Shown one piece after another: positions 8,125 to 19,016 of a stretch of DNA of 64,000 nt (within the stretch, counting starts at the first letter, position 1; each line of letters starts with the position of its first letter). The translations under genes were made by a program, and so were the position numbers. The notes under the pieces were generated by a model. That model did not search any database. It worked only from the letters and a program-made list of their open reading frames with translations, and had not been told where the DNA came from. Source of the DNA: Hoeflea prorocentri (GTDB lineage Bacteria; Pseudomonadota; Alphaproteobacteria; Rhizobiales; Rhizobiaceae); assembly GCF_027944115.1 (NCBI RefSeq), contig NZ_JAPJZI010000001.1:3534001-3598000 (forward strand), in the 5' to 3' direction.

Positions 8125-9227
8125 TGCAATACGAGCTCCGCCTGGAGGGCACCGGCCGATTTGATGCCCTGTAAAATTGAAATGATGCCGTCGGGCCGGA
8201 CGCCGATACTGTTGAGGCCTGCAACCAGCGTCTGCAGGTTCGGGCCATTGAGAATGGCGACCTGTCCGCCCTCTGTCATCGCCTGGATATCGGTCAAAGG
8301 TTCCACCGCCGTCACACCTCCGCTGAATGGCAACGGCTGGGAGATGACAGGCATCTCGGTTACCCGGATTGTCAGCGTGCCGTGGCTGACGGCGACCTTT
8401 GAAACACGCACGTCATGGCCCATGACAATTGTGCCGCTGCGTTCGTTTATGACCACGCGGGCCGGCGTGTCGGTTTCAACGGTCAGACGTTCAATCTCGG
8501 CGACGAACCTTGGCAAGGTGACATGTTTCGGCCTTGAGACACGCACCGTTGCCGAATCATCGGCCTGCGCCAGCATGCCCCCATATTGCTTTCCGGTGTG
8601 CCGGTTGATTGCATCGGCGATCGAAACCGCCGTGGAAAAGTCGGGATTGCGCAATTGGAATACGAGATGCTCATTGTCCGAAAACCGCATCGGTATCTCG
8701 CGCTCGATGATGGCGCCGCCCGGGACCCTTCCCGCTGTGGTAACACCTTGTGTCAATGTCTGGGCGTCGCCGGCAGCGGTAAATCCGGAAACGATCACGG
8801 AACCTTGTGCAACGGCGTAAATCTGCCCGTCGGCGGCTGAAAGCGGTGTCATGACCAGTGTTCCGCCGCGCAAGGACGTCGCATCGCCCATGGACGATAC
8901 GGACACGTCAATGCGCGATCCGACGCTTGAGAATGGCGGCAAATCGGCGGTCACGATAACAGCGGCAACATTGTTGACCCGCGCCCGCTCACCCTCGGTC
9001 GCTATCCCCAGATTCTCCAGCATGGCCCGTACGGACTGTTCCGTGAACGGTGACCTGCCGGCGCTGTCGCCACTGCCTTGCAATCCGATCACCAGGCCAT
9101 AACCGATTAGCTGGTTCTGACGCGCACTCTGCAGCGAGGTCACATCCTTGATCCGCGAAGCGGCAGAAGCCGGCAGCACCAGCAGCAGGCTCAAAAGGAT
9201 TGCCGGAACAAGGCGCAAAGCAATCAT
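8121..9227 (-). CDS. flgI: Flagellar P-ring protein FlgI
   Basis: A 368-residue periplasmic P-ring subunit around the rod. It has an N-terminal signal peptide (ending ASA-AS) and the family signature SRIKDVTSLQSARQNQLIGYGLVIGLQGSGD at residues about 24-54. Repeated beta-rich segments and the C-terminal MTEGGQVAILNGPNLQTLVAGLNSIGVRPDGIISILQ-type end are intact. Full length for the family; overlaps flgA and motE. Confidence 0.97.
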   Translation of the reverse strand: MIALRLVPAILLSLLLVLPASAASRIKDVTSLQSARQNQLIGYGLVIGLQGSGDSAGRSPFTEQSVRAMLENLGIATEGERARVNNVAAVIVTADLPPFSSVGSRIDVSVSSMGDATSLRGGTLVMTPLSAADGQIYAVAQGSVIVSGFTAAGDAQTLTQGVTTAGRVPGGAIIEREIPMRFSDNEHLVFQLRNPDFSTAVSIADAINRHTGKQYGGMLAQADDSATVRVSRPKHVTLPRFVAEIERLTVETDTPARVVINERSGTIVMGHDVRVSKVAVSHGTLTIRVTEMPVISQPLPFSGGVTAVEPLTDIQAMTEGGQVAILNGPNLQTLVAGLNSIGVRPDGIISILQGIKSAGALQAELVLQ

Positions 9228-9679
9228 TTTTCAACGACCCTGATCGTACCGTCCGCCATGACCGTGCCGGATACCGTCACACCCGTGCCGACATTGCGTA
9301 CGCGGACAAAATCGCCGACCATACCATTGTTGAGCGGACTGCCCGGTGCCGTGATGGTCAGGCCGTCGCGGGAAAACACCATGGTGACTACCGAACCGCG
9401 CTCAACGGCATAGGGCTCGCGCACGGAGGAAACGGGTATAACCCGCCCCGGCAACAGCGTGCGGCGCGTGATCATTCCGGCGACCTGTTCCATGGAAGAT
9501 GCGTAGTCCCGCCGGATGTTGCGGTTGGTCACCGGCACGATCTCGAGCATGTGCGGCTCGACGATCTGTCCGGGGTAGATGATGCCCTTGGGAATGACCG
9601 CCACCGGTTCAGCAGCAGTCGCACCCCACACGCCCGCAAGGAGCAGAGCGGCAACGGCGAAAACGGTCCGGCAGATCAT
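9224..9679 (-). CDS. flgA: Flagellar P-ring assembly chaperone FlgA
   Basis: A 151-residue periplasmic chaperone for FlgI polymerisation. It has a signal peptide ending about residue 22 (WGATAAEP) and an SAF-type domain with the motif VITRRTLLPGRVIPVSSVREP and GSVVTMVFSRDGLTITAPGSPLNNG. The short form is usual for rhizobia. It lies between flgG (12 nt) and flgI (overlap). Confidence 0.94.
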   Translation of the reverse strand: MICRTVFAVAALLLAGVWGATAAEPVAVIPKGIIYPGQIVEPHMLEIVPVTNRNIRRDYASSMEQVAGMITRRTLLPGRVIPVSSVREPYAVERGSVVTMVFSRDGLTITAPGSPLNNGMVGDFVRVRNVGTGVTVSGTVMADGTIRVVEK

Positions 9680-9691
9680 TTCAGTGTCCCA

Positions 9692-10477
9692 CTACATGTT
9701 TCTTGAGACCGTCGCGGCCATCTCATCGGCAGCCTTGATGATCTTCGAGTTCATCTCGTAAGCCCGCTGGGCTGAAATCAGATCCGTGATTTCCTTCACG
9801 GCGTCGACATTCGAGGTTTCCAGATAGCCCTGTTCGATCGATGCGAAGCCAGGGTCATTGGGTACACCGACTGTCGCTTCACCGGAGGCCTCTGTTGCCT
9901 GGAACAGATTGTCTCCAAGCGGGGCAAGCCCGGCTTCATTGACGAAATTGGCGATGGTGATCTGTCCGACTTCCTCCAGATCGGCGCCGTCACCCTCGCG
10001 GGCAAAGACCTGTCCGGACTTGCTGATCACGACCTCGCTTGTGCCTTCAGGAATGATGATCGCCGGCTCCAGAAGATAACCGTCTGTGGTGACAATTTCG
10101 CCATCCGCGTTGGTGTTCAAGGCGCCCGAGCGCGTATAGAGCGTCTCACCATCGGTGTTTTGAACCTGGAGCCAGCCTCGCCCGACAAGCGCAAGATCAA
10201 AACGGTTTCCGGTGTTGACCAGCGAGCCTTGTACATGGACGTTGCGGACGGCTGTGGTCTGCACACCGAGGCCGACATAGGCCCCCTCCGGCACAATGGC
10301 CTGGTTGGCGCTTGTGGGTACGCCCTGGGCCTTTTCGACCTGGTAGAGTAGATCGGAAAACTCCGCCCGCGCCCGCTTGAAGCCGGTGGTGTTGATGTTG
10401 GCGATGTTGTTGGCAATCACCTCAAGATTAAGCTGCTGGGCGTTCATTCCGGTTGCAGCGATGGCCAAGGCTTTCAT
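9692..10477 (-). CDS. flgG: Flagellar distal rod protein FlgG
   Basis: A 261-residue distal rod subunit. The N-terminus has the axial-protein motif [40 protein letters not shown]-type sequence and the C-terminus has [37 protein letters not shown]. The length matches FlgG and exceeds FlgF of this cluster. It lies 11 nt after fliE and 12 nt before flgA. Confidence 0.97.
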   Translation of the reverse strand: MKALAIAATGMNAQQLNLEVIANNIANINTTGFKRARAEFSDLLYQVEKAQGVPTSANQAIVPEGAYVGLGVQTTAVRNVHVQGSLVNTGNRFDLALVGRGWLQVQNTDGETLYTRSGALNTNADGEIVTTDGYLLEPAIIIPEGTSEVVISKSGQVFAREGDGADLEEVGQITIANFVNEAGLAPLGDNLFQATEASGEATVGVPNDPGFASIEQGYLETSNVDAVKEITDLISAQRAYEMNSKIIKAADEMAATVSRNM

Positions 10478-10488
10478 TGCGGGCCTCC

Positions 10489-10821
10489 TCAGATGGGCAT
10501 GCGGCTGATTTCAAGATAAGCGGTCACGATTTTGTCGCGGACGGCCAGCGCCGTCTGAAGCGTCCGCTCCGCGCTCATGACCGCATCGACGACTTCCTTG
10601 GTATTGGCCTCACCGTTGATGCCCTTCATGGACATCTGTTCGCCATGCCGGATCGTGGCGGTCATGTCTGCAACCATGCTGGAAAGCATGGATGCAAATT
10701 CGGATTCCTGCGTCGCCGTGGCCTTGCCGGGAGCGACGACGGCTGGTGATGCAGCCGCTGCCGTATTTCCGGCTTCGCGGGTCAGAGAGGTAACGGCTGC
10801 GGAGCTGACTGCGTCAATCAC
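10489..10821 (-). CDS. fliE: Flagellar MS-ring/rod adaptor FliE
   Basis: A 110-residue adaptor connecting the MS ring to the proximal rod. The C-terminal half carries the FliE pattern ([40 protein letters not shown]). It overlaps flgC by 4 nt and precedes flgG by 11 nt in the rod operon. Confidence 0.95.
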   Translation of the reverse strand: MIDAVSSAAVTSLTREAGNTAAAASPAVVAPGKATATQESEFASMLSSMVADMTATIRHGEQMSMKGINGEANTKEVVDAVMSAERTLQTALAVRDKIVTAYLEISRMPI

Positions 10822-11246
10822 GTGGAGACCCTCAACAGATCTATGGTCATGGAGATAAGCTTGCGGGATTGCTTGATGGTCTGAAGATTGGCCTCATAGG
10901 ACCGGTTGGCCTCGCGCATATCGGCCATCTCGATGAGAATGTTGACATTTGGAAGCTTGACCATGCCGTTTTCATCGGCAGCCGAGTGAGACGGATCATA
11001 TTCGACCGTGAATGCCGCCGTATCGCGGCCGACAGATTCAACGCGCACCATCGATGCGCCAGTCAGAGCATCCAGCTCGGACACAAAAGAGACCGTCTTG
11101 CGCTGATAGGGATCACCGCCCGGCTCGGTCGCCGTTGCCTGGGCGTTGGCCATGTTTTCCGATACGACCCGAAGACGGGTTGACTGGACCTCAAGTCCCG
11201 ATGCCGCGGTCTTCATCGCCGCTGAAAGTGGATCCATCACCGTCAT
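10818..11246 (-). CDS. flgC: Flagellar proximal rod protein FlgC
   Basis: A 142-residue rod protein. It has the flagellar rod N-terminal motif ([30 protein letters not shown]) and C-terminal [32 protein letters not shown]. It overlaps flgB and fliE by 4 nt each, so the rod genes flgB-flgC-fliE are tightly coupled. Confidence 0.96.
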   Translation of the reverse strand: MTVMDPLSAAMKTAASGLEVQSTRLRVVSENMANAQATATEPGGDPYQRKTVSFVSELDALTGASMVRVESVGRDTAAFTVEYDPSHSAADENGMVKLPNVNILIEMADMREANRSYEANLQTIKQSRKLISMTIDLLRVST

Positions 11247-11620
11247 TTGCGCACCGTCGCCAGCATCATGCGGTGGAAAGATTTGACGATACCGACATTG
11301 AGCTCAAATGAATGCCGGATTTCGCCCGCCTTGATCAGTTCTTCTTCAAGGACAACCTTGTTGCCGTTCGATTCCGCTTCGATGCCGCCGGAACCGGCGC
11401 TGTGTACGGCGCTACGCAAGGAATCTTCCCTGAAATGCGCGGGATGGGTCGCGGCCATCGAGCTGCCTGTGGACTGAAGAACCGTCTCGAATGGATCGAC
11501 TTCCTTCGCGGCGTAGCCGTTGGTGTTCACATTGGCTATGTTGCCGGCGACCACGCTCTGGCGCACCGACAACCAATGCGCCTGGCTCGACGCGAGTTCA
11601 AAAAGCTGGATCGGCTGCAT
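11243..11620 (-). CDS. flgB: Flagellar proximal rod protein FlgB
   Basis: A 125-residue rod protein with the N-terminal motif [29 protein letters not shown] and C-terminal [19 protein letters not shown]. It is the first gene of the flgB-flgC-fliE-flgG-flgA-flgI-motE-flgH-fliL-fliP operon; the 141-bp gap upstream may hold its promoter, although I see no clear -35/-10 pair. Confidence 0.95.
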   Translation of the reverse strand: MQPIQLFELASSQAHWLSVRQSVVAGNIANVNTNGYAAKEVDPFETVLQSTGSSMAATHPAHFREDSLRSAVHSAGSGGIEAESNGNKVVLEEELIKAGEIRHSFELNVGIVKSFHRMMLATVRK

Positions 11621-11761
11621 CCGATTCTCCCTTTCGGGAGCAAACTAGGAAGTCAATCTTGCGCGGGACTTACGCCCGGACGATAACACACACAATTGCG
11701 CGTCAGGACGCATCGCAAACAGGCCGAGAACCGGCCCTCAACAAAGGGCGACAGGGCTGAT

Positions 11762-12319
11762 CTAGCGCTCGATGACATCTCCGTCGGAGGTTACGATCAC
11801 CCAGCGCCCGTCCCGCTGCTCGAGTGTGGCAAGGCGGCTGTCATCGGGAAGGATCGAGCCAACGCGCACCATATAAACACCATTTCCGTCTTCAATGAGC
11901 GCCCGTCCGTTCACGACATGGAGCAGGCGAAACACCGGTTTGTAACCGGGAAAGGCCTGCGCCGGACCTTCTTCCGGATCGGCTTCGTTGTCACCCTCGT
12001 TTCCATCGAGCGTGATGGTCGCGGTGGTAATGGAATCGAAATCGAATTCATCGGAATCGCCTGAATCGGGAATTGCAAGCGGCGACACGCTGACGACGCT
12101 TCGCCCGGCAATACCGGGCAGGTCTCGTTCGGATGACAGCGTGTAGGGCCGGACACCGAACTGGTCCTGATTGAGAAAGACATACCAGGGAAAGAACGCC
12201 GCAAAGGCTGCCAGCACGAGCCCCACAGAGATGAGCACACGGTCTGTCCTGTCGGGATCCGGTTTTCGGTCCTCAACCCCGGCCTGTTCGGTCTCTTCGT
12301 TCAGTTCTGCTTTGGTCAT
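11762..12319 (-). CDS. Conserved flagellar-cluster membrane protein of unknown function
   Basis: A 185-residue protein with an acidic cytoplasmic N-terminus (about 1-27), one membrane helix (VLISVGLVLAAFAAFFPWYVF, about 28-48) and an extracytoplasmic region rich in Asp/Glu. The C-terminal 70 residues (VNGRALIEDGNGVYMVRVGSILPDD... GRWVIVTSDG) look like a small beta domain. It overlaps fliI by 4 nt, so it is co-translated with the export ATPase gene. Rhizobial flagellar clusters carry an unnamed gene here; I cannot assign a function. Confidence 0.75.
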   Translation of the reverse strand: MTKAELNEETEQAGVEDRKPDPDRTDRVLISVGLVLAAFAAFFPWYVFLNQDQFGVRPYTLSSERDLPGIAGRSVVSVSPLAIPDSGDSDEFDFDSITTATITLDGNEGDNEADPEEGPAQAFPGYKPVFRLLHVVNGRALIEDGNGVYMVRVGSILPDDSRLATLEQRDGRWVIVTSDGDVIER

Positions 12320-13734
12320 GCATTGCCCGCCTGTGCACCGGCCTGTTCGGCCTGCTGCTCCGCGGCCGCCCGTTTCATCGCATCGGCGAGATCCGCAAAG
12401 GCATCGCCGGAAAGCCTGTCGCCCGGTTGCTGTTTGAGCACGTCATAGATGACCGGGACCTGGCGAACCGCCATATCCAGCTCGGCATCCGCTCCGGGCC
12501 GGTAACCGCCCAGAAGCCGCAAATCCTTTGTTTCCTCAAAACGCTGGATCAGGGCGCGCAACCGGATGACAAGGTTCTCCTCATCGGGTTCCCAAGCGGT
12601 CCGCGCAAGCCGCGAAATGGATGCGAGCGGACTGATCGGCGGATAGCGTCCTTCCTCGGCGAGGGCGCGGTCCAGAACAATATGACCGTCCAGAATACCC
12701 CGGGTGGAATCGGCGATCGGATCGTTGTGATTGTCGCCGTCAACGAGGATCGAAACAATGGCGGTAATAGAACCCGCCCCGGCACCACCCGGGCCGGCCC
12801 GTTCCAGCAATCTCGGCAACTCGGTGAACACGGTGGCCGGATAACCCCGGGCCACCGGCAGTTCACCGGATGCAACACTGACCTCGCGTATGGCATGGGC
12901 AAAACGGGTTATGCTGTCGACGACCAGCAATACATTCTCGCCCTTGTCACGAAAATATTCGGCGATCGCCATCGCCGTCATCGGCGCCATGCGGCGGACC
13001 ATGGGACTTTCATCGCTCGTGGCGACAACGGCCACCGATTTCTTCATCTGTTCGCCAAGCGTGTCTTCGATGAACTCGCGAACCTCCCTGCCCCGTTCAC
13101 CAACCAGCGCAACCACGGCGCGGTCGAAGGCTTCAGCTCTCGTCAGCATGGCAAGCAGCGTCGATTTGCCGACGCCGGAGCCGGCAAACACACCAAGGCG
13201 CTGGCCGAGGCACAGCGGCGAGAATATATCGATCGCCTTGATGCCCGTTTTCAAGGGCTGGTTGACCCGCTGACGGCTCATGGAGGCCGGCGCGTCGGCC
13301 GCGACGGCACGCCGCCGCTTGCCCGGCTCCAGAGGGCCCTGACCGTCAATCGGCTGACCGAGCGCATTGACAGTGCGTCCGCACCAGGCTTCATCCGGCG
13401 CAATGCGGAACGCCCCGAAACGGATCACCGGATCACCGATGGCGATCGCCTCACCGCGTTCGACGGGGCAGACGATGACAACCTCCGGCTCGACCTTGAC
13501 CACTTCCCCAAGAGTGACGCCCGCCTGGCCGTGATGCTCGACATAGTCGCCGAGGCAGACATAGGGCGACAGCCCGGACACCTGATAGTTGTTCGGCGTA
13601 ATGGTGGTGACGAGCCCGCCGCGACGCACCAGCTCATCGGGACTTGAAAAGCGGCTGACCAGCCGCTCCAGCGCTTCAAGCGTGCTGGATTGGCGGCGGC
13701 TGCCGTGTTCGGGCGAAGACACCTGTTCGTTCAT
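12316..13734 (-). CDS. fliI: Flagellar export ATPase FliI
   Basis: A 472-residue AAA+/F1-type ATPase that energises flagellar type III export. Walker A GSGVGKS is at residues 185-191. The F1/V-type signature is present with VALVGERGREVREFIEDTLG, Walker B LLVVDSITRFAHA and PPISPLASISRLA. The N-terminal region binding FliH and the C-terminal helical domain are complete. It lies 34 nt after flgF and overlaps the unknown membrane gene. Confidence 0.97.
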   Translation of the reverse strand: MNEQVSSPEHGSRRQSSTLEALERLVSRFSSPDELVRRGGLVTTITPNNYQVSGLSPYVCLGDYVEHHGQAGVTLGEVVKVEPEVVIVCPVERGEAIAIGDPVIRFGAFRIAPDEAWCGRTVNALGQPIDGQGPLEPGKRRRAVAADAPASMSRQRVNQPLKTGIKAIDIFSPLCLGQRLGVFAGSGVGKSTLLAMLTRAEAFDRAVVALVGERGREVREFIEDTLGEQMKKSVAVVATSDESPMVRRMAPMTAMAIAEYFRDKGENVLLVVDSITRFAHAIREVSVASGELPVARGYPATVFTELPRLLERAGPGGAGAGSITAIVSILVDGDNHNDPIADSTRGILDGHIVLDRALAEEGRYPPISPLASISRLARTAWEPDEENLVIRLRALIQRFEETKDLRLLGGYRPGADAELDMAVRQVPVIYDVLKQQPGDRLSGDAFADLADAMKRAAAEQQAEQAGAQAGNA

Positions 13735-13768
13735 TCAATCGCGGCCCGTTGCAGCGTGGCAGCGCCCA

Positions 13769-14479
13769 TCAGACCGCCCCGAGCGTTCTTATCGCCTCAT
13801 CAAGGGTTCCCTCACTCTTCTTGACGAGGCTTGCGGTGCTTTCAAATGCGCGGGTGACCATAATGAGGCGACTCATTTCGGCCATGGCGTTCACACCGGA
13901 ATATTCCAGATACCCCTGAAGCACGCCGGAATTCGTCTGGTCGACCACCGGTTCCGGTTCACCGGCGGGGACAACCCCGCTGTTTTCGAACCGCACAAAA
14001 CCTTGTTCAAGGTCTGCGGTGAACACACCGATCGAGCCGACAATCGCGCCCTCCTGGCGGATAATGCCGTCGCGGGAAACCTTTGGCGGTTCGGCATTGC
14101 CGTTGAGCTGGATCGGAGCCCCGCCCGGATCTAGCACAGGGTAACCGTTCAAGGTGACCAGTTCACCCGCCTCGGACATGGTGAAGCGCCCGTCGCGCGT
14201 CAGGGTCATGCCGGCCGGCGTCTCGATGGCGAACCAGCCGTCACCCTGCACCGCGAAGTCAAGCAGGCTTTCCGTTTGGGTCATGCCCCCGCCAACCGAC
14301 GACAGATAGGTTTCGCCGTCGGATACGAAAGCCGTGCCTTCATTCATCAGCGATTCGAAACGGATTTCGGTGGGCCGGTAGCCGACCGTGCTCGCATTGG
14401 CGACATTGTCGGCAAGTGTATTGAGCCGGTTCACAAGCGCGATCTGGGATGACAGCGCGACATAAAGGGATGATTGCAT
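13769..14479 (-). CDS. flgF: Flagellar proximal rod protein FlgF
   Basis: A 236-residue rod protein with the rod-family N-terminus (VALSSQIALVNRLNTLADNVANASTVGYRPTEIRFE) and C-terminal GYLEYSGVNAMAEMSRLIMVTRAFESTASLVKKSEGTLDEAI. It is shorter than FlgG and lies 10 nt after the DUF1217 gene, as flgF does in S. meliloti. Confidence 0.94.
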   Translation of the reverse strand: MQSSLYVALSSQIALVNRLNTLADNVANASTVGYRPTEIRFESLMNEGTAFVSDGETYLSSVGGGMTQTESLLDFAVQGDGWFAIETPAGMTLTRDGRFTMSEAGELVTLNGYPVLDPGGAPIQLNGNAEPPKVSRDGIIRQEGAIVGSIGVFTADLEQGFVRFENSGVVPAGEPEPVVDQTNSGVLQGYLEYSGVNAMAEMSRLIMVTRAFESTASLVKKSEGTLDEAIRTLGAV

Positions 14480-14489
14480 TGATCCTGCC

Positions 14490-15263
14490 CTAACCGCCGA
14501 GTTTGAGGTTGTTGATCGCCAGCATGAGATCAGACGAGATGCCGGCCGACGATGAGCTGAAAAGCGAGGCCGCGGTCACTGTGGTGCTGGGGTTCTCCAG
14601 CTCCCAAAGGCTGGTGAACCGTTGCAGCAGCTTGTTGAGTTTTTCAGGATCGCTGAAATCGGTAAAATCGATCTTTTCCTCGAAATACTCGGCCTGTTTG
14701 TCGATATTGGTGCCGGCAAACTCGGGCGGCAGGCTCAAAATCGTCCGCGCGACAATGGCGAGAGCCGGGTCGGCGAGAATCTCGAAGGCGTTGGTGATTG
14801 TCGGCGCGTTGCGCTCAAAATAAAGCGCCAGTCGAACACCTTCATTGTCCGCGCCCGCATTCTGTTCCAGCGTCTGACGCAGATATTTGTCGACTGTGCC
14901 CTGCTGGGCAGCGGTAAAAATGGTCGTGATCTCGTTGTGGCGAACGAAGTTGAAGGTCTCGACAAGCTCGCGATAGCGTTTGTCATTGAGTTGGTTCGCG
15001 AAGGAATTGGGATCATCGATCCCCTCTGTCAGCGCTTTTCTGATCAGCGCCTTGGCATAGGCTATCTCCTCCAGCCCGTGCGCCTTGAGCGCGTAGTTGT
15101 ACAGACGGTCATTGGACATGAAATCGTCGATCGTCTTCGCGCTGCTTATGTTTTCGAGATAATACTCCGTCTCACGAGCCGTCACGGGCTGTTGTTTGAC
15201 CATTTCAATCGACCGGTCCAGGTCCCGGGTAATCGTCTGGTAGTTGATATAGGTGGTGACCAT
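14490..15263 (-). CDS. DUF1217 family protein of the flagellar cluster
   Basis: A 257-residue protein matching the DUF1217 pattern found in alphaproteobacterial flagellar loci: N-terminal [34 protein letters not shown], a central helical part ([14 protein letters not shown]-like) and a C-terminal [30 protein letters not shown]. It is the first gene of the minus-strand unit with flgF and fliI and is divergent from motA. Biochemical function is not known to me; a role in motility is inferred from place. Confidence 0.85.
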   Translation of the reverse strand: MVTTYINYQTITRDLDRSIEMVKQQPVTARETEYYLENISSAKTIDDFMSNDRLYNYALKAHGLEEIAYAKALIRKALTEGIDDPNSFANQLNDKRYRELVETFNFVRHNEITTIFTAAQQGTVDKYLRQTLEQNAGADNEGVRLALYFERNAPTITNAFEILADPALAIVARTILSLPPEFAGTNIDKQAEYFEEKIDFTDFSDPEKLNKLLQRFTSLWELENPSTTVTAASLFSSSSAGISSDLMLAINNLKLGG

Positions 15264-15441
15264 CGGTCCTGCCCCGCTCCCAGTTTCATCCGACAGCGCG
15301 CGCTATGCTGCCCAGGGTGGTTGCAGGCAAGCTAGAAAAATATCCTTGCGCGAAACTTTCCTGGCTGCAGCGGTCAAGCTTCACGCAAGCCAGAGCACTT
15401 ACCCCTATGGCCGTCTTCCACTGGATAGAGTCGCCCCGCTA
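15264..15441. promoter_or_regulatory. Divergent promoter region between DUF1217 gene and motA
   Basis: A 178-bp gene-free stretch from which the DUF1217-flgF-fliI unit and the motA-fliM-fliN-fliG-flhB unit diverge. It must contain both promoters unless transcription enters from elsewhere; in S. meliloti such class II promoters depend on VisNR and Rem. I cannot point to specific boxes. Confidence 0.4.
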
Positions 15442-16320
15442 ATGAACATCATCATCGGTCTCGTCGTGACATTCGGATGTATCCTCGGTGGCTATATGGC
15501 CATGGGCGGCTATGTCAGCGTGCTCATGCAGCCTTGGGAACTGGTCATTATCGGCGGTGCAGCTTTTGGCGGCTTCTTGGTCGCCAACCCCATGAAAACC
15601 ATCAAGGATTCCGGGACAGCCCTTTGGGAGGCCTTTCGCTTTGCGGTTCCCAAGGAGCGTGATTATCTCGATACGCTGTCGGTACTCTACGGGCTGATGC
15701 GCGACCTGCGGTCAAAATCGCGCAATGAAATCGAGGCCCATATCGACAATCCGGAAGAATCGAGCATTTTCCAGACGGCGCCGTCCGTTCTGAAGAACAA
15801 GGACCTGACCGCATTCATATGTGATTATGTCCGACTGATCATCATCGGCAATGCAAGGCCGCATGAGATCGAGTCCCTGATGGACGAAGAAATCAACACG
15901 ATCGAGCACGACAAGCTCAAATCCTACCATGCCATTGTGACGGTGTCCGATGCCTGTCCGGCGATCGGCATCATCGCCGCCGTTCTTGGTGTTATCAAGG
16001 CCATGGGCGCGATCGATCAGTCGCCGGAAATTCTCGGCGCGCTGATCGGCGCCGCGCTGGTCGGGACGTTTCTGGGTATCTTTCTGTCCTACTCGGTCCT
16101 TGGGCCGATCGCCGCTCAGATCAAGCTCGTCAGGGACAAGCAGAACCGCCTCTACGTCATCGTCAAGCAGACGCTTCTGGCCTATATGAACGGCTCGGTT
16201 CCGCAGGTCGCGCTGGAGCATGGCCGCAAAACCATTTCTTCCTACGAGCGTCCGTCCATCGATGCCGTCGAGCAGGAAATGATGACGCCCGGCTCGGGCG
16301 GCGGCGAAAAGGCGGCCTGA
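15442..16320 (+). CDS. motA: Flagellar motor stator protein MotA
   Basis: A 292-residue polytopic stator subunit. The start at ATG 15442 gives [20 protein letters not shown], the usual first helix; an ORF beginning at 15253 would add 63 non-homologous residues. Helices lie at about 2-22, 33-52, 170-190 and 203-225, with the conserved motifs [17 protein letters not shown] and [22 protein letters not shown]. It leads the plus-strand switch operon, with fliM starting 4 nt after its stop, and pairs with MotB at the left edge. Confidence 0.97.
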   Translation: MNIIIGLVVTFGCILGGYMAMGGYVSVLMQPWELVIIGGAAFGGFLVANPMKTIKDSGTALWEAFRFAVPKERDYLDTLSVLYGLMRDLRSKSRNEIEAHIDNPEESSIFQTAPSVLKNKDLTAFICDYVRLIIIGNARPHEIESLMDEEINTIEHDKLKSYHAIVTVSDACPAIGIIAAVLGVIKAMGAIDQSPEILGALIGAALVGTFLGIFLSYSVLGPIAAQIKLVRDKQNRLYVIVKQTLLAYMNGSVPQVALEHGRKTISSYERPSIDAVEQEMMTPGSGGGEKAA

Positions 16321-16324
16321 CATC

Positions 16325-17269
16325 ATGGCTGACGAAGCACCCCAAACACATAGCGGGTTTGACCGAACACTTCTGCAACGCATGATCGGCCAATCGGGTG
16401 ACCGCGAAACCCTGGAGACGAAGTGCGAGACACTTGCAGAAGTGGCCGCCATGTCGCTGTCTCTGCAGGCCGCCGAAACAATCGGCGTACCGATCGAAGT
16501 CGAATTCGACGCATTTGAGATCGGAAGCAAATCGGAACTCACGGGCTCGTTTCCCGATCATGTGACCGTGTGTGCCGCACAGATCGGCGGGTGGACAAGT
16601 GACATCACGCTTTGCGGCAGCAACATTTTTGTGATTGCCGTCATGGAGTGCATGCTGGGCGGCTCGCTCCCCGACGATGCAAAGATTGAACCACGCGAAC
16701 TGTCGGCCATCGAGCTCGATGTCGCAACCGTCATCTTCCGCCAACTCGCAGACAGTGTGAGAATGGGTATCGCGTCACCGCCGACCGATGACGTCGTTAC
16801 CGACGGTGCTCTGGCCGAACTTCCCGAGCCGCTGGAAGACGAAGCGGACCCGCCAAGCATCATGCTGCGTTTTGAATTGACTGTCGGGCCCATCAAGGCA
16901 CCGTTTTGCGCCGTTATCGCCCAACGGCCGATCCTGAAAGCCACGATCGTCGAGCACAAGGAAGAAAAACCCCCTATGCGCGAGCGGCCGGAATGGGCGA
17001 CCAAGCTCACGACCCAGGTCAGCCGGTCGCATATCCTGCTTGATGCGCGGATTGCGCTGAGCGAGATAACACTTGGTGATGTCGCGCGCCTGCAGATCGG
17101 CGACGTTCTGCCGTTTGCCGACGAAGGCGCTGTTCGCGCACTCCTGTCGGCCGGCGACAAACAGCTTTTCTGGTGCGAATTCGGCAAAGCGGGCGACCGC
17201 TACACCGTTCGCGTGCAGGAGCCACACAAACACGATCAAGAGCTTATGAGGGAACTGGCCGCAGGATGA
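16325..17269 (+). CDS. fliM: Flagellar motor switch protein FliM
   Basis: A 314-residue C-ring protein, identified by gene order and by its C-terminal SpoA/SURF1-type domain (about residues 230-300: [32 protein letters not shown]). The middle domain is the diverged CheC-like type of rhizobial FliM. I do not see the textbook N-terminal EIDALL-type CheY-docking peptide; the N-terminus is [20 protein letters not shown], as is common for diverged alphaproteobacterial forms. It is followed after 58 nt by fliN. Confidence 0.9.
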   Translation: MADEAPQTHSGFDRTLLQRMIGQSGDRETLETKCETLAEVAAMSLSLQAAETIGVPIEVEFDAFEIGSKSELTGSFPDHVTVCAAQIGGWTSDITLCGSNIFVIAVMECMLGGSLPDDAKIEPRELSAIELDVATVIFRQLADSVRMGIASPPTDDVVTDGALAELPEPLEDEADPPSIMLRFELTVGPIKAPFCAVIAQRPILKATIVEHKEEKPPMRERPEWATKLTTQVSRSHILLDARIALSEITLGDVARLQIGDVLPFADEGAVRALLSAGDKQLFWCEFGKAGDRYTVRVQEPHKHDQELMRELAAG

Positions 17270-17327
17270 GGGACGAGATGGCATCTTCGGGGACCGATCC
17301 TGCACGACGACACGATGCAAGGGACAC

Positions 17328-17927
17328 ATGACCATGTCTGACAAAAAGGCCATGAAGGACGAAGGTCTGGCCGACGAAGAACCCCAGGAAGAGATTGACC
17401 AGGCCATCGACGACCTGCGCGGTGTCCTTGAACAGGATGCCGCCGGCACGGCGAATATTGAAGCAAGCGAAGACCAACCCTTTGGCGGCGGTGACTTTTC
17501 CATGGACGACTTTCCCGAAACAGCCGGGGCGGACGCGCCCGATTTCTCCGGCGGACTGGACGCATCCGAACCATCGGCTCCGGACGCCGGCCTCGGCTCA
17601 GCCGATTTCGGGGGCGATTTCGCAGCGCAGTCCGCGTCGGACGCACCCGCCGGCGCAACCGGCGCGACGGGAACAGTCGCCAATGCCGATATCATCATGG
17701 ATATCCCCGTCGAGGTGCAAATCGTTCTCGGCAAGACGCGCATGAAGGTGTCCAATCTGATGAGCCTTGACGAGGGAGCAACGATCTCGCTCGACAGGAA
17801 GATCGGCGAGACGGTGGACATCATGGTCAATGGACGCATGATCGGGCATGGCGAGATCACCGTCCTGGAAGAGGACGAGACGCGCTTCGGCGTCCGCCTT
17901 ACGGAAATCCTCGGCACCGGCAAATGA
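17328..17927 (+). CDS. fliN: Flagellar motor switch protein FliN
   Basis: A 199-residue C-ring protein. The N-terminal 115 residues are a low-complexity Asp/Glu/Ala/Pro-rich extension, and residues about 118-195 form the SpoA domain ([44 protein letters not shown]-type signature). The long acidic extension is typical for rhizobial FliN. It overlaps fliG by 4 nt. An alternative start 6 nt downstream (MSDKKAM) is equally possible. Confidence 0.95.
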   Translation: MTMSDKKAMKDEGLADEEPQEEIDQAIDDLRGVLEQDAAGTANIEASEDQPFGGGDFSMDDFPETAGADAPDFSGGLDASEPSAPDAGLGSADFGGDFAAQSASDAPAGATGATGTVANADIIMDIPVEVQIVLGKTRMKVSNLMSLDEGATISLDRKIGETVDIMVNGRMIGHGEITVLEEDETRFGVRLTEILGTGK

Positions 17928-18964
17928 TGGACGGCTACGAGGAACTTTCCGGCGGCAATGCGGTGGGGCAACCCCTTTCAAAGTCGCAAAAGGCGGCCGC
18001 AATTCTGATTGCCATGGGCAAACCCGTGGCCGGCAAACTGCTGAAATTCTTCTCTCCCACCGAGCTGCAGACCATCATCTCAAGCGCACAATCGCTACGC
18101 AGCATCCCGCCTCAGGAACTTGAAGATGTCGTCAGCGAGTTTGAAGACCTGTTCACCGAGGGCACCGGTCTCATGGACAACGCCAAGGCAATGCAGGGTA
18201 TTCTGGAAGAGGGGCTGGAGCCTGAAGAGCTGGATGGCCTTTTGGCTGAAGGGAAGACATCCGGCAGCACCAAATCCTCGATCTGGGACCAGTTGCAGGA
18301 GACGGATCCGGCCTTCATCGGCCGCTTCCTGACCAATGAGCACCCGCAGACAATCGCCTATGTCGTTTCCATGCTGCCGTCTTCCTTCGCAGCCAAGATC
18401 CTGTTGGAGGTTCCGGAAAAGAACCGGGCCAATATTGTCCACCGTGCCGTGAACATGAAATCCGTCAATCCCAAGATTGCCGAGATTATCGAACAGCGGG
18501 TTTCGCAAATGGTCTCGGAACTCGACGATCAAAAGGGCGACGAGGCGACAAACCGTGTCGCGGATCTCATGAACGAGCTTGAGAAACCGGTCGTCGATGC
18601 CCTGCTGACCGAACTGGAGAGCATCAATTCCGAGGATGCCGCACGCGTCAAACCGCTTGTCTTCCTGTTCGACGACATCGTGGAAATGCCGGCGCGCAGC
18701 CGTGTCACGCTGTTGGATGATATGGGCGCCGAAACGATTACCGTGGCATTGCGCAATGCGGGCGATGAGGTGAAGGAAGCTGTCCTGTCGTCGATCGGTG
18801 CACGGCAACGGCGCATGATTGAAGCGGATTTGAGCGAAGACATGCCCAATATCACGCAAAGGGATATCGCCGTCGCACGTCGTTCGATCACGCAGGAAGC
18901 CATTCGACTGGCCTCACAGGGGCAAATTGAACTGACAGAAGAGCAGGAAAGCGAGGCGGCGTAA
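17924..18964 (+). CDS. fliG: Flagellar motor switch protein FliG
   Basis: A 346-residue rotor protein that contacts the MS ring and the stator. Features are [23 protein letters not shown] at the N-terminal FliF-binding domain, [22 protein letters not shown] in the middle (EHPQ motif), and charged rotor-stator residues in the C-terminal [20 protein letters not shown]-type segment. Full length. It overlaps fliN and is followed by flhB after 52 nt. Confidence 0.97.
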   Translation: MMDGYEELSGGNAVGQPLSKSQKAAAILIAMGKPVAGKLLKFFSPTELQTIISSAQSLRSIPPQELEDVVSEFEDLFTEGTGLMDNAKAMQGILEEGLEPEELDGLLAEGKTSGSTKSSIWDQLQETDPAFIGRFLTNEHPQTIAYVVSMLPSSFAAKILLEVPEKNRANIVHRAVNMKSVNPKIAEIIEQRVSQMVSELDDQKGDEATNRVADLMNELEKPVVDALLTELESINSEDAARVKPLVFLFDDIVEMPARSRVTLLDDMGAETITVALRNAGDEVKEAVLSSIGARQRRMIEADLSEDMPNITQRDIAVARRSITQEAIRLASQGQIELTEEQESEAA

Positions 18965-19016
18965 GGCGCCCCGTCAACCGGCTTGTTTGCTGCAACCATG
19001 GTTCGGGATCTGAAGC

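Noticed and set aside
12427-13647. 406-codon open frame on the plus strand
   Set aside because: Antisense to fliI, which has an intact Walker A and full length.
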